The notes under the pieces were generated by a model. The model saw only the letters and a list, made by a program, of their open reading frames with translations, was not told where the DNA came from and did no database searches. From Eutreptiella sp. 'Long Island Sound 2002' (taxonomy: Eukaryota; Euglenozoa; Euglenophyceae; Eutreptiales; Eutreptiaceae): a stretch of DNA of 64,000 nucleotides. Positions within the stretch are counted from its first letter, which is position 1. Each line of letters starts with the position of its first letter. Location of the stretch: the NCBI GenBank assembly GCA_964036045.1, contig OZ038388.1, positions 4,026,935 to 4,090,934 of the forward strand, written 5' to 3'. Positions 1 through 9,359 of the stretch are shown here, piece after piece. Both the position numbers and the translations under genes were made by a program.

Positions 1-3
1 GAC

Positions 4-225
4 ATGCACGCTCTGCCGACTACCGAAGTGTATCGAGCCGTTATCGCTAGGGACCGGAAGGAAAGAAACAAAGACCTACAAGCCCCGGAAATGCTCACCA
101 TGATGATCGCCAACCTGCCCGGAGGACGGGGCGCCTCACCGCCCTTAGGAGCGATGTTCCGGTCGAAAGACTCCTTGGTCGTGGCGATTGACAGCACACA
201 CGCGACGTGCGACGAAGTTCTTTAG
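4..225 (+). other. Unassigned 73-codon open frame at the window edge
   Basis: An open frame starts at an ATG three bases into the window and ends where the 111-bp tandem repeats begin, so its last codons already lie in repeat sequence. I recognise no domain. It has a basic, charged stretch early and no signal peptide or membrane segment. It may be the end of an exon or of a mobile-element frame cut by the window edge, or chance. There is no independent support for expression. Confidence 0.15.
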
Positions 226-690
226 CGCCTTGTACGCTGCGACCAGTTCAAACCGAGTTCTCAGTTAACCACACACCTTAGTTCTCATCGTCATTTCAAA
301 AACCTGGGCCAGCCTTTGTGACGCAAAGTTCTTTAGCGCCTGGTACGGTGCGACCAGTTCAAAACAAGTTCTCAGTTAACCACACACCTCAGTTCTCATC
401 GTCATTTCAAAAGCCTGTGGCAACCTTTGTGAAGCGAAGTTCTTTGGAGCCTCGTACGCTGCAACCAGTTCAAGCCGAGTTCTGAGTTACCTGCACACCT
501 CAGTTCTCAAAGTCAGTTCAAAAACCTGTGCCAACCTTTGTGAAGCAAAGTTCTTTTGAGCGTCGTAGGGTGGGACCAGTTCAAACTGACTTCTCAGTTA
601 ACCACACACCTCAGTTCTCATTGTCATTTCAAACACCTGCCAACCTTTGTGAAGCCTAGTTCTTTTGAGCATTGTGCGGTGCAAAGGGCC
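214..690. repeat. Tandem array of about 111-bp units (4 full copies plus a partial)
   Basis: Units begin with the word AAGTTCTTT at about 214, 325, 436, 547 and 656, giving a spacing of 111, 111, 111 and 109 bases. Each unit carries the same phrases (CCAGTTCAAA, AGTTCTCAGTTA, CCACACACCT, CAACCTTTGTGA) with scattered substitutions. Fragments of the same words recur near 950-980. This is a minisatellite with no coding potential that I can support. Confidence 0.85.
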
Positions 691-1469
691 CGTGCCTGCA
701 AGTTTGAGACTATTTGCCAAAGATGAGCTACAAAGCCTGACCGTTGGAATGGGTACTTCTGCACCACAGGAGATCCCTTTTCAGGGAGAGTCAAGGGTTG
801 CAGAACAGGCTTTGCAACAAATCAGGCAAATAGTAAACTCACAGAGCCAAGACCGGGCAAAGAAGGCACAACACAAGCAAGTGCACAGCACGTCAACTGT
901 CAACTGTTCCGAAACCTTTGGCAGCAACATAAATCAAGTCCCAGGGACCTCAGTTCTCAACAGTTCTCACCAGTTCAACGTTGTGTTTGCAAGCAAGGCA
1001 AAACGAAGGCAATTAGTACTTAGCGTTAGTCAGAAATGTTGTGTCAAAATTTAGCAGTCAATGGCCGGAAATGTCCAGGTTGATCTGCACTACAGCTGAG
1101 CTGCACAAAAACAGCAGAACAACAATATTAAAACGACTTTTGGAAGGCATCTTTACATTCAACCACAGCATTGTAATGTTCTGACACATCCACACTTTTA
1201 TGCCAAGGAATCAAATGTATACAAGCAATGGATTTTGCAAAAATTCATGTTTGAACAACAAATTTTTGGCACCGCGGCCGTTTCAGATCTGTTGGGGCGT
1301 TTCAGATCCAGTGCGGTAGCGTAAATGCGGTTTTGGCCGCAGAATGCCCCACAAAATCATAGGTGATGAAAACCGGGGTCCAAACGCTAGCTATCCGCTT
1401 TTTCCACTCATGCGGCATTGTTCTCTTTCATGGCATAGATGGGCAATTGGTGCGGTTTTCGTCAAGATC
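691..1469. other. No gene recognised
   Basis: The stretch between the tandem array and the LINE holds a 129-codon open frame (665-1054) that starts at a non-ATG codon, overlaps the last repeat unit and shows no domain. The phrases CAGTTCTCAACAG and CACCAGTTCAAC near 950-980 look like decayed repeat words. At 1279-1310 GGCGTTTCAGATC-like words occur twice. Nothing here supports a gene. Confidence 0.4.
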
Positions 1470-1937
1470 TGACGGCAATACGCCCTTGAGCGAGCCCACG
1501 CAACGCCGGCCCCGCCCTCATACGACTCGTCTAAGGCCCCGAAGACCGCCGTGCTCCTAGTGGCCCCAAGATCGGCGCATGCTCTCGACTTGCGCGTCCA
1601 AGCGGGGGTCCTTGGCCCATACGTGTCGTTCAAACCCACGGGACCTCCCTACGAGCACCAACAAGCCCACCTCGTGGTCTACGAAAAGGAGGAATCCGCG
1701 CTTCTAGCGCATGATTTCAAATTTGGAGACGCTGCCTTTGCCCCACTACACCGCAACCTCCTCGCTCTCGAGAAGATACTCCATGCTCAAGACCTGGATG
1801 TGGCCGAGCACGAGCAACCCATCGTGCAGCGCCTCCAAGCGGGCGCCGCCTTGGGGTCCACGGCCTTCGTGTCCCAGCTTGTCTCCGCCCTTCGTGATAG
1901 GCCCGCGACGGGGCTGACTGAGCGCATCAGCGAGTAG
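1470..1937 (+). pseudogene. LINE N-terminal region of unknown function
   Basis: After a TGA near 1467 the frame is open to a TAG at 1935-1937. It continues beyond that stop in plausible coding composition to about 2100, where the AlkB frame takes over. The product would be alanine/leucine-rich with an early segment reading LLVAPRSAHALDL. I cannot assign it to a family. Its position just upstream of the AlkB domain suggests it is the start of the LINE polyprotein, by inference only. No ATG in good context marks a start. Confidence 0.4.
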
Positions 1938-2116
1938 AACGCGGCACCGGACGACGCCGACGCCGCTACGCCATCGCGGGGACCAAACCGCGTCGAAGAG
2001 ATGTCGGAAACCAGCGTCCGGCTGCTTGCTCCGCTGGGAGGCGAGGCGACCACCCTCCTACCCCCCGACCACGATGCCCCCACCCCCGCCTCGGAGATAC
2101 AAACGACCCCCGCCTC

Positions 2117-2673
2117 CCTACAGGTTTTTATTACGTCCGCGAAGTATTTTCCGAGAACCAAGAGGAAATGGTAAAAAAGGTTCTCCACGACAACAAGTGG
2201 GAGAAATACCACGGGCACTCAGTCCAACACTTCGGCCACGCATACCTAGGCCCGAGCAAAGTCACCGCCACGTCCGACATCCCGGAAGAGTTTTCCTCTA
2301 TCATCCAAACCTACAATGCCGCGCTGGAGCGACTAGGCCTCTCGCACCCCCCCCCCCCAACCAAATCACGGGCACAATGTATCTCCCGGGAGAGGGCATC
2401 GGCTACCACAGGGACGACCCCTTGCTAGGCGACCCGGTGTCCATTTTTGGTTCCTAGTCGGACACCACAATGTTCTTTAAAAACCCCTCCAACGGGGACT
2501 CTTTCCGCATCCGCCTCTTTGCCCGCTCTCTCCTGGTCCTCACTGGGGCAGCACGCCATGAGTGGCACCACGGGATACCCCGACGCAGGGAAGACGAAGT
2601 GTTTGGGCTCACTGTCCCGCGTACCGTCCCTCGGCTTGCGCTAATCCTCCGCCAAATCCCACAGGCAAGCTAA
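2117..2673 (+). pseudogene. AlkB-type 2OG-Fe(II) dioxygenase domain of the LINE
   Basis: AlkB-family enzymes use Fe(II) and 2-oxoglutarate to remove alkyl groups from nucleic acid bases. The translation shows the family pattern in order: FYYV near 2126, VQHFGHAYLG near 2225, NQITGTMYLPGEGIGYHRDD near 2360-2420 with the iron-binding H-x-D, the following MFFKNP, and RSLLVLTGAARHEWHHGI near 2525-2580 with the distal histidine and the 2OG-binding arginine region. The metal and co-substrate residues are therefore present. The frame is broken twice: it shifts within a C run at 2348-2359, and a TAG stops it at 2455-2457 inside the core. It closely resembles the ALKBH8/plant-virus type of AlkB domain, from general family knowledge. 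The break in the C run could be an assembly error, but the TAG is a real interruption in this copy. Confidence 0.85.
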
Positions 2674-3029
2674 CCCACAAAAGCCAGAGGGCCGGATACC
2701 CGCCTCCTGCACTCTCCAGCCCCCTCTGCCTGAAGACACAAGGGTCAAGATTCGGTGAAACACCGGCCCAGTCACGGCTTCCTCCGTTGCCGGCAAGGGG
2801 CTAGACGAAGAGCTCGCCTCCGCCGGAGTACCGGCCGACCAAATTCAGCATTTCCGTTGCGTTAGCCGGCCCAGCCAGCCCGACCCCTCAGCACCCCCCC
2901 AGCCACCCCCTATCCCGCCCCCCCCAAAGTCCGGTACGCGCCTACGGAAGGGGTACCAACGGCCTCATCGCCCCCCCATACCCCTCCCTTCAGAACTGCG
3001 TTTTGTGTCCCACAACTTGCAGAAGAAAC

Positions 3030-3575
3030 CTATAGTGAGCAGCAGAAATTCTCGGACACCTCAAGAACGACTTCGACATCCTCTTCCTCCAAAAAATCAA
3101 TCACGCCCCCATCCTCCCCCACGTATAAGCCTACGGTTCGGGCACTAAAGCCACCATTGGTTCGAACATCAGCCAGGACAAACACACCAGAGGCGAGCAC
3201 GGGTCCGTTTTGGTTTGCTCCCCCCGGCTCGCCCGGTTCGTTACCCGCCTCCCCCGACTCGATACGGAAGGGCTGCTGGCGGCAGCCGTTCTCACCCTCC
3301 CGGGGCCCCGGCCCACCTTGTTGGTCTCGGTATACGCCCCGAGCGCGGACGTCCACCGCTCAAAAATTGAAAACATCCTGCGGCCACTCATGCATCAGTA
3401 TCCCAACCACGTCCTAGGCGGCGACACCAACTGCATAATGTGCCCTGAGCTGGACGGAGCAAACCTCCAAACGGACAACGAGTGGCCATGGCTCCGCAGG
3501 CAGGTCACGAGCGACCTGCTGCGCCTCATCGATACCTTCCGGCACTTTCACCTCACCGAGCGGTCTTTCTCCCGA
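3030..3575 (+). pseudogene. LINE endonuclease (exonuclease-endonuclease-phosphatase fold), truncated
   Basis: This domain nicks target DNA for target-primed reverse transcription. The frame reads DFDILFLQKINHA at about 3066, matching the family motif DIlfLQET, but the catalytic glutamate codon reads lysine. A TAA at 3126-3128 interrupts it. The strand with VSVYAPSAD (about 3330) and the GGDTNC motif (about 3420, usually GGDFN) follow. The expected C-terminal SDH motif is absent: soon after GGDTNC the sequence passes into RT motifs, so the end of the endonuclease and the beginning of the RT have been deleted. The copy is dead on two grounds, the E-to-K change and the deletion. Confidence 0.8.
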
Positions 3576-5078
3576 TACCCCATCATACACCCCACCCAGT
3601 TCGGTGGGCTTCCCAACCGCAGGTGCCAAGACCACATTTTCAACCTCTTATCCACGTTTCGGGAATCAGTCGGTAGCTACAGCCTCTACATTGATTTCAA
3701 TAAGGCTTTCAACTCCGTCCCCCACACCACCCTCTTCACAGTGCTGTCCCGCCTGAACTTTCCCACGCCCCTAGTAAACCTCATTCAATCCTTGTACCGT
3801 GCCCCCCGTGACCTCCCGGTGGTGTCAGGGCACACCCACTCCTCCCACCTGCAAACCAGAGGTGTTCGGCAGGGATGCCCCATGTCACCCATCCTTTTCT
3901 GCCTTTACCTGAATGTTCTCCTCTTCGCCCTGCCGCCTCACGTCACGGCACCCCCCTCCCCACACGAGTCGGGGCACGCCTTCGTTGACAACCTCCTCTA
4001 TCGATCAGGGAATGGGGACCGCATACATCAAATTTGGAGCTTCTTCCACACCGTCGCCAGGGAGTGGGGTCTAGACTTAAACCTCAGCAAAACCGAGATC
4101 CATGCTATGGGAACAGCCCCCCCCAGAACTTTCACCTCCCCCTCGGGCACCCCCCTGTCAACAACCAACCAGAAGACGGGGCAACCGCACAACTGCTACA
4201 AATACCTAGGGGTGTACATCTTCACCGCCAACCACGAGGCACAAACACTGGCATTGGCCAAGTCGGAAATACACTCCTTTTTCACAACCCTCCAACCCCT
4301 CCGGCTCACCCTTTCGGAATACATTCTCTTAGTAAACGTCCAACTCATCCCTATTCTTTCCTACCGCCTCATGGCACACCCCCTAGCCCTGAACGAGTTG
4401 GGCGCTCTCCAGGCCATGATCTGGCAAAATATTGCACATGACCCCTCCCCAGACAAGGCCAACAGGATTTCCCGCCTCATCGCTCCTAAGGCCCGCTACA
4501 CCCCCCGCCACCAGGGAGGCTTGGGACTCCGCCACTTCATTTTTTTCATTTGCATGGCCCTGGTGAACACCGCAATCAAATACCTCAACGGAGACGGCCG
4601 AGCCTCAACAAACGAATCCTTTTCCGAAGCGATACTCTCCACCACACGCAACCCAATCCAAGACACCGTCATGGACGCGTGCCACACCATAGGCCTCCGA
4701 TACCACAGCACCGGCCTCTGGGCCTCCTGCCCCCCCTCCCTCTTCCTCCCGAAAGAGAAAGTCCAAGTCCGGTTTCTAGCCACCAAACCAGCACGACAAT
4801 ACAGGAAGTTCGGCAACAGGTTGAAGCGAACACCCCAAGACCTAGGGTTCCACCTAGGAACAGTCACGGGGGTGCACACAGAATCGGCCACAGTCCAGTT
4901 TTCGGACGGCACCACCCACAGCATCAAAGACCCCGGTCCCCGGCGCAACGAAAAAGAGTACACCTTTCAAAACCCAGCCATTTCTGTCCGCCCCCAACTA
5001 GCGGGGCACCACGAACTGCTTACCCCCCCCCTTCTCCAGCCCCAAGAGTACATCCTCAACCCCCCCACCCCCCCCCGG
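3576..5078 (+). pseudogene. LINE reverse transcriptase domain
   Basis: The open frame shared with the endonuclease runs to 5156. It shows QFGGLPNRRCQDHIF (about 3600), then LYIDFNKAFNSVPH (motif A, about 3690), GVRQGCPMSPILFCLYLN (motif B, about 3865), AFVDNLL (motif C, about 3980) and LDLNLSKTEIHAMG (motif D, about 4075). These identify a non-LTR RT. Motif C should read FADD or YADD; here the second aspartate is asparagine, so polymerase activity is unlikely. The fingers region before the QFG motif is deleted. The region from about 4800 to 5078 looks like a post-RT linker. The frame leaves coding phase inside a C run at 5059-5078 and resumes one frame over. Confidence 0.88.
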
Positions 5079-5082
5079 GCCA

Positions 5083-5682
5083 CACGGCGGAGTCCTGCTC
5101 GATTCGTCACTGCATGGCGAGCTGTACCGGCTCCCAGAAGAACCTCACTCCCTTGACCCCGATGACGTCAAAGAATGGGGTTGTGAAGGAGCCCTTGCCC
5201 TCCTCCTCACATCGTCCCCCGGCACGACATGGGTGTACTTGGATGGCTCAGCGGGCGCCTTGGGCTACGGGTCTGCAGCCACCCTGTTTTTCCCAAATGG
5301 CTCCAGATGGGTGCTGTGCCAAATGTCCCCATACCAGTCCTCAGAGGGATCGGAGTTCTGGGCGGCTATTATGTTCCTACGGTGGGCCCTTGCATCTCAC
5401 CCGCACCTCACCTTTGCCGTGCTAGGGGACAACCTCCACGTTATCACTGTTCTCTCCCCGAGCACCCCCCCAGACCTCCCGTCACGCTCGCCAGCCGGCA
5501 CGCCGGAATCCTCTCTTCAGTCCATCCAGGCCTCCCTACGCCCAGGGATGATCCAGGGTGGGGGGTTGATCAAGGGGCACGCCGGGTTTGTGGGGAATGA
5601 AATCTCGGATGCTTACTCAAAGTGGGCCGCCCACGTGATGATCTGGGACCCCTCCCTCCTCCCCCCCCCCCCCCGATAGGGT
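5083..5682 (+). pseudogene. LINE RNase H domain
   Basis: RNase H degrades the RNA strand of the RNA:DNA hybrid. The frame (5233-5679 from the first ATG, with clear coding sequence from about 5083) contains WVYLDGSAG (first aspartate), SEGSEFWAA (glutamate), VLGDN (aspartate) and KGHAGFVGNEISDAYS (histidine and last aspartate). All four carboxylates are therefore visible. The domain is out of frame with the RT by a shift in the 5059-5078 C run. It leaves phase again in the C run at 5662-5676, just before the zinc-finger tail. Several LINE clades carry RNase H after the RT, so the position is normal. Confidence 0.82.
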
Positions 5683-6818
5683 GCATATCCAGAGGCCCGC
5701 TCCCCGTCATACACAAACTGACTACCACCTCAATCAAGCACCTCCTCCCTCGCCACAAACACGAAAACATCCACGTTCCGTCCAGCTTCCATTTTTACAA
5801 CCACACTTCATGGTTCCAAGGCCTCCCTCTCAAATGGTCTTCCGGAAATTTCAACATGGCGCCGTTTGCTTTCCACGACGACTTGCGCCCTCGCCATTGC
5901 CACGCTTGCCCCGACCCGCACCGAATGGATGTTATCTCTTTCGTCTCACACTGCCCAACGTGCGAACACCTGGTGCAAACCTACATTTAGTGCTGGCGCC
6001 CCCCCTTCACCACGGTGGTGTCCCAATGGTGGTCCGCGACCACACACGTCGGGGGGAGACGCAATTTCGTCCGGGGACTTGTCCCCATGTCCCTGTACAC
6101 CAAACTCACAACCCCCCCCTCCGGCCGAAGAAAACCAGCACACTGTCATGACTTAAAACTCGTCCTGAAGGCCCGTGTTCCCCTGCTCCTCAATGGCCTA
6201 TACCGCACGCTGGAATGGCTAAGCGACAACCCCGCCCCAGCCCCGCTCACCCCCCCCCACGGGCCCCAACTCATGGGGACGCCCCTGGTCGCCTTACAGC
6301 ACGTCACACACCCACCTACAGCGCCCCCCCCCCCCGCCTACCACCCTCCCCCCCCCCTCCCGGACAAAGTGGCACACAAGCCTCCAAAGCGCCCCCGTCC
6401 CCGTTCCCCTGCGGCACACGCCAAAGCTCGGAAACACGCCCGCCAGCCCCCAAGACCTGTCCGGCCTCTATCGCTGAAACGCAATACCGCAAGCCAACCT
6501 CAGCCAGAGCCCCCGCCCCCCAAGCGGCCGCTCACAATCCAGGACATGTTCAACCTCCCCCCCCCCCTGGACCAGCACCCCCCCTCGCCGCCTCCGCCCC
6601 TGTTTCCACCCCTTCTCCCGCATAACAAGGTACTTCGCACCAGCCCCCCCCTCTGCCGCGAGCACAAACTTACATTCGTCCTCATCTTCGTCCAACGTGT
6701 CATCTCTTTGAAAAAGCCCCACTTACACGTTTCTCTCACGCCAGCCCTCAACAGCCCTAACACGGTGCAACCAATCAGTACTACCACACTGGCACTCACC
6801 AGTCACTTCTGCAAATGA
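5683..6818 (+). pseudogene. LINE C-terminal Cys/His region and proline-rich tail
   Basis: In the third coding phase the sequence has cysteine/histidine spacing CHACPDPH...SHCPTCEH (about 5892-5970), resembling the zinc-binding segment that often ends LINE polyproteins. A TAG at 5988-5990 follows. The same frame then runs open from about 5991 to 6818 and encodes a tail very rich in proline, with basic clusters such as KPPKRPRPRSP and KARKHARQ. Near 6517-6555 it reads KRPLTIQDMF, vaguely like a PCNA-interacting (PIP) box. Function of the tail is unknown. The biased composition may exaggerate how coding it looks. Confidence 0.5.
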
Positions 6819-7174
6819 ATCCTTCCTCCAAGCCACCCCCCTGTGCTCAAGCCGTCATGCTCTAACCCCCAAACCACAACCGTACAGCCTTCGGGAATCA
6901 GGCAGAGACCCCGGCTCTGCTGTTGTCTATAACGGGGCTGCCAGGTCTCATTGAGATAAGGCAGAGGAGGACAGCAACCTGCAGCGGTACTCAGCCCGCG
7001 ATTGAACTTGGTTTCGGGCTCCCGCCCCTCCCTGAAAAAGCTTGGCGCGCAAGAGTCTTTCTCCCCGGCCTGGCCAGCCACAAAAGGCGCCGTTCAGTGC
7101 AAAAAAAGGGTTGAAGGATACTATCAAGGGCGAAGAGTCGGTGGAGGATCACCTCCCGACATCTATTACTCAGG
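6819..7174. other. Junction between LINE and element A; no gene recognised
   Basis: Between the end of the LINE tail and the point where homology to element B begins (about 7175, in the words preceding SNLHSDED) I see no domain. An open frame begins at 7042 and runs into the element A RT, but its first 45 codons have no counterpart in B. Element A is therefore truncated here rather than starting here. Confidence 0.5.
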
Positions 7175-7756
7175 GGGCAAGCAACTTACACTCTGACGAG
7201 GACATGGAAGACAAGATCAAGCTATTGGACCCGCGGGTGCAGAAACTTATAAGGACCTATCTGGAGGTGTTGGGGGAACTACCACCCCCAGCCTCATGTG
7301 ACAAGCTGGTACAGATGGACCTCAAGCTGAAACCCGAGTTCGTGGGCCATGAGATCCGAAGGAGACCCTATTCCGCTCCTAAAAAGCAGGCCGACGAGAT
7401 TCAAGCGACAGATACAAGAATGTATCGACGCGGGCCTAGTCCTGGATTATAGGGATGGGGACTACCCCCAACACTGCAGCCCCTGTTTCCTGGTGGCTAA
7501 ACCTGGGTCTACAGGCAAACGGCTGGTAGTGGACTACAGAGAGATGAACAAGAAAACGCTGAACCACTCAGGCTCCATTCCTAATATGGAGTCTACCCTT
7601 GAGAAGATAGCCTCCTGTCGCTACAAGACCAAGATGGACAAGAGGAGCGGATTCTGGCAGGTGGACCTGACACCCAACGGTAAGGAGCTACTAGCCTTCA
7701 TCACCCCTCAGGGGAGGGTGTTGAAGTGGAAGGTCATGCCATTTGGCGTGGCGAAC
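7175..7756 (+). pseudogene. Element A reverse transcriptase, first part
   Basis: The translation matches element B: KLVQMDLKLKPEF (about 7303), RRRPYSAPKKQ, then after a one-base shift at about 7395 RQIQECIDAG, CFLVAKPGS, LVVDYREMNKK and KMDKRSGFWQVDL (motif A with its aspartate, about 7630), ending KVMPFGVAN at 7756. The next residues of the motif (APALFKEL) lie at 9990 on the far side of element G. This is a Ty3/gypsy RT fingers/palm segment. The frameshift plus the insertion make it a pseudogene. Confidence 0.88.
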
Positions 7757-8388
7757 TGTAGCAGGATTGGGTTCTCACGCTGCTTTCCAATCCACGTGGT
7801 AGTTTTGGCCGCACACTCTTCGATGCTTGCCCTACTCTACCTTTGGGTCTCCTTGGTTTTTGACTACCGATCCTGGATTCCAGCTTTCATTCCTTGATTC
7901 TGGTTCCTTGGCTCCATGTTTCTCACGAGGATTTTCGCAAACAAAACCGTGATCTCCAAATCCAAAATTTGATACCCTCCTTGCAGCGTAGCATGATACC
8001 CAGACCATAGTGGACGCAATCAACATCGGAAAAAATCGAACTCCATTGTTGCTTGCTGTTGTAACATGTTCTTGCTGTCGTCCACAGCGACGAAAGGTTC
8101 ATGGACCCTTGCCGGGTCTGCAGTCCTGCCGTCACATTCCTAAGGCAAAGCAGATGTGACCGCAATAAAAATTTATACTATAATCGATAACTAGAACTCT
8201 AAAAACATGCAAAATCAGAATCTAATCTACAGTTCTTAACACGTAATCAATGCCCAGGCGCCTTGCTTCTGCGGCGCGCGCTGATCTCCTGCGACTTGCG
8301 CTAAAATAATAAAATAATCCTGACATTGTTTTTCCAACTGTGGGACCTGGATGGCGAAGACAGTTCATCGTACACTGGACCGGCTTCA
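7757..8388 (-). repeat. Element G LTR, left copy (3' LTR in element sense)
   Basis: A 632-bp direct repeat of 9360-9989. Ends are TG and CA. By eye the two copies differ by roughly 25-30 positions, including a changed block near 7777-7790, so the insertion is not recent. Confidence 0.85.
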
Positions 8389-8399
8389 CCTCCCCCTCA
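8389..8399 (-). promoter_or_regulatory. Polypurine tract of element G
   Basis: On the minus strand CTGAGGGGGAGG immediately precedes the LTR start TGAAGCC. This is the position and composition of a retroelement polypurine tract, which primes plus-strand DNA synthesis. It is the basis for orienting G. Confidence 0.65.
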
Positions 8400-8607
8400 G
8401 AAGTGATCTCACAAAGTGAGATCGCTGCGACAGACCATATGCACCACACTTTGCTCCACTGCTCCACTCACATATCACACCCTCCTTTCGCTCCCGACAC
8501 TTCGCAGTGCATGCCTGGCGTGGAAGGCTGTACAAACAGGAGCGTGGCGTGCTTACAGTGCCACGTTGTCACAACAATAATAAAATAATGCAACGCTGGC
8601 AATTAAA

Positions 8608-9261
8608 TTAATCCGAATCGCTGGTCTCCATGAGGTACCAGCTTTCTCTCAGCTTCAATCGCTCCAAGCGTGATATCAACGGCTCTTCACCCATGAAAAT
8701 GGGTCTCCTCTGTGCTCCAACGCTCGACAAGCCTCGCTCTGCTCTCTCATAGCACCGACTGTTGTCGCTCGAACTTGTGCTGGCCTCAGGGAACTCCTCC
8801 GTACCTTCAGCGTCCCAATACTGCCTCGGCGGCGTTGCTGGCGCCCTCCTCGGTCCACCACATTCGCAAAATCCCTCTCCATCAATACCCCGCGGCGTGT
8901 AGGCCCCGAATAGTTCGGCCGCTTCTTCGTCATCCAGGTCAGACAGGCAGAACGGGATGCTGGCTCTGGCCCTGTTGCCTTGGTCAGCCGACTCCACACT
9001 TCCTTCCTCATCCGTGACCTGCGGCGTGCACGCACCGAACAGCTCGGCTGCCTCCTCGCCGTCCAGGTCATACAGGTAGGATGGGATGCTGCCGTCGGCG
9101 TTGCTGGACACGCTTGCACTTGGCGTCCTTGCGCTGGCGCTTGTTCTTGTGCCAACGTCGCTGCCGCTGAGACTCATCGTGCCTGTGAGCACAAAGGAAG
9201 GACTGCATTCCCGACACACAAACAGACGGCACGGTTGCCAGTCCTCTTTCACGGCTTCCAT
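8608..9261 (-). CDS. Element G 217-codon ORF: acidic, serine-rich protein with a duplicated motif
   Basis: An uninterrupted frame, ATG to TAA, fills most of the 971-bp interior of the non-autonomous element G. The protein has an N-terminal RECSPSF stretch and a serine/threonine-rich region. Two copies of a unit of about 45 residues follow, each reading SIP-x-x-L-x-DLD-x-EEAAELFGA and followed by an acidic tail (TDEEGSVE; IDGEGFCE). The C-terminal region contains PLISRLERLKLRESWYLM. It is strongly acidic. I recognise no domain and no Gag-like zinc knuckle. A second frame overlaps it but shows no such repeats. It might be a reduced Gag, a captured host fragment, or a protein used in trans. Conservation between copies would be needed to prove coding. 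Confidence 0.5.
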   Translation of the reverse strand: MEAVKEDWQPCRLFVCRECSPSFVLTGTMSLSGSDVGTRTSASARTPSASVSSNADGSIPSYLYDLDGEEAAELFGACTPQVTDEEGSVESADQGNRARASIPFCLSDLDDEEAAELFGAYTPRGIDGEGFCECGGPRRAPATPPRQYWDAEGTEEFPEASTSSSDNSRCYERAERGLSSVGAQRRPIFMGEEPLISRLERLKLRESWYLMETSDSD

Positions 9262-9359
9262 TAACCATGGTGTTCACCGCTCAATTTCCAGCACCATGTC
9301 GTCACGCTCGTATGCGGCAAGGTGGGCTGCATCCTTGACACAGCCGGAATGAACTTTTC

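Larger units (their letters stand above)
1470..6818 (+). mobile_element. Decayed LINE (non-LTR retrotransposon) with AlkB, endonuclease, RT and RNase H domains
   Basis: On one strand and in the expected order lie an unknown N-terminal region, an AlkB-type 2OG-Fe(II) dioxygenase domain, an apurinic-type endonuclease, a reverse transcriptase, an RNase H domain, and a C-terminal cysteine/histidine region with a long proline-rich tail. The frame is broken by stops (near 1935, 2455, 2671, 3126, 5988) and by shifts lying in runs of C. Part of the endonuclease end and the start of the RT are missing. There is no clear poly(A) tail or target duplication, so both ends are approximate. An AlkB domain at the front of a LINE is the unusual feature. 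Confidence 0.8.

Noticed and set aside
6215-6625. Overlapping proline-rich frames around the LINE tail as separate genes
   Set aside because: C-rich composition opens all three plus frames. Only the frame continuous with the zinc-finger segment is plausible, and that with caution.
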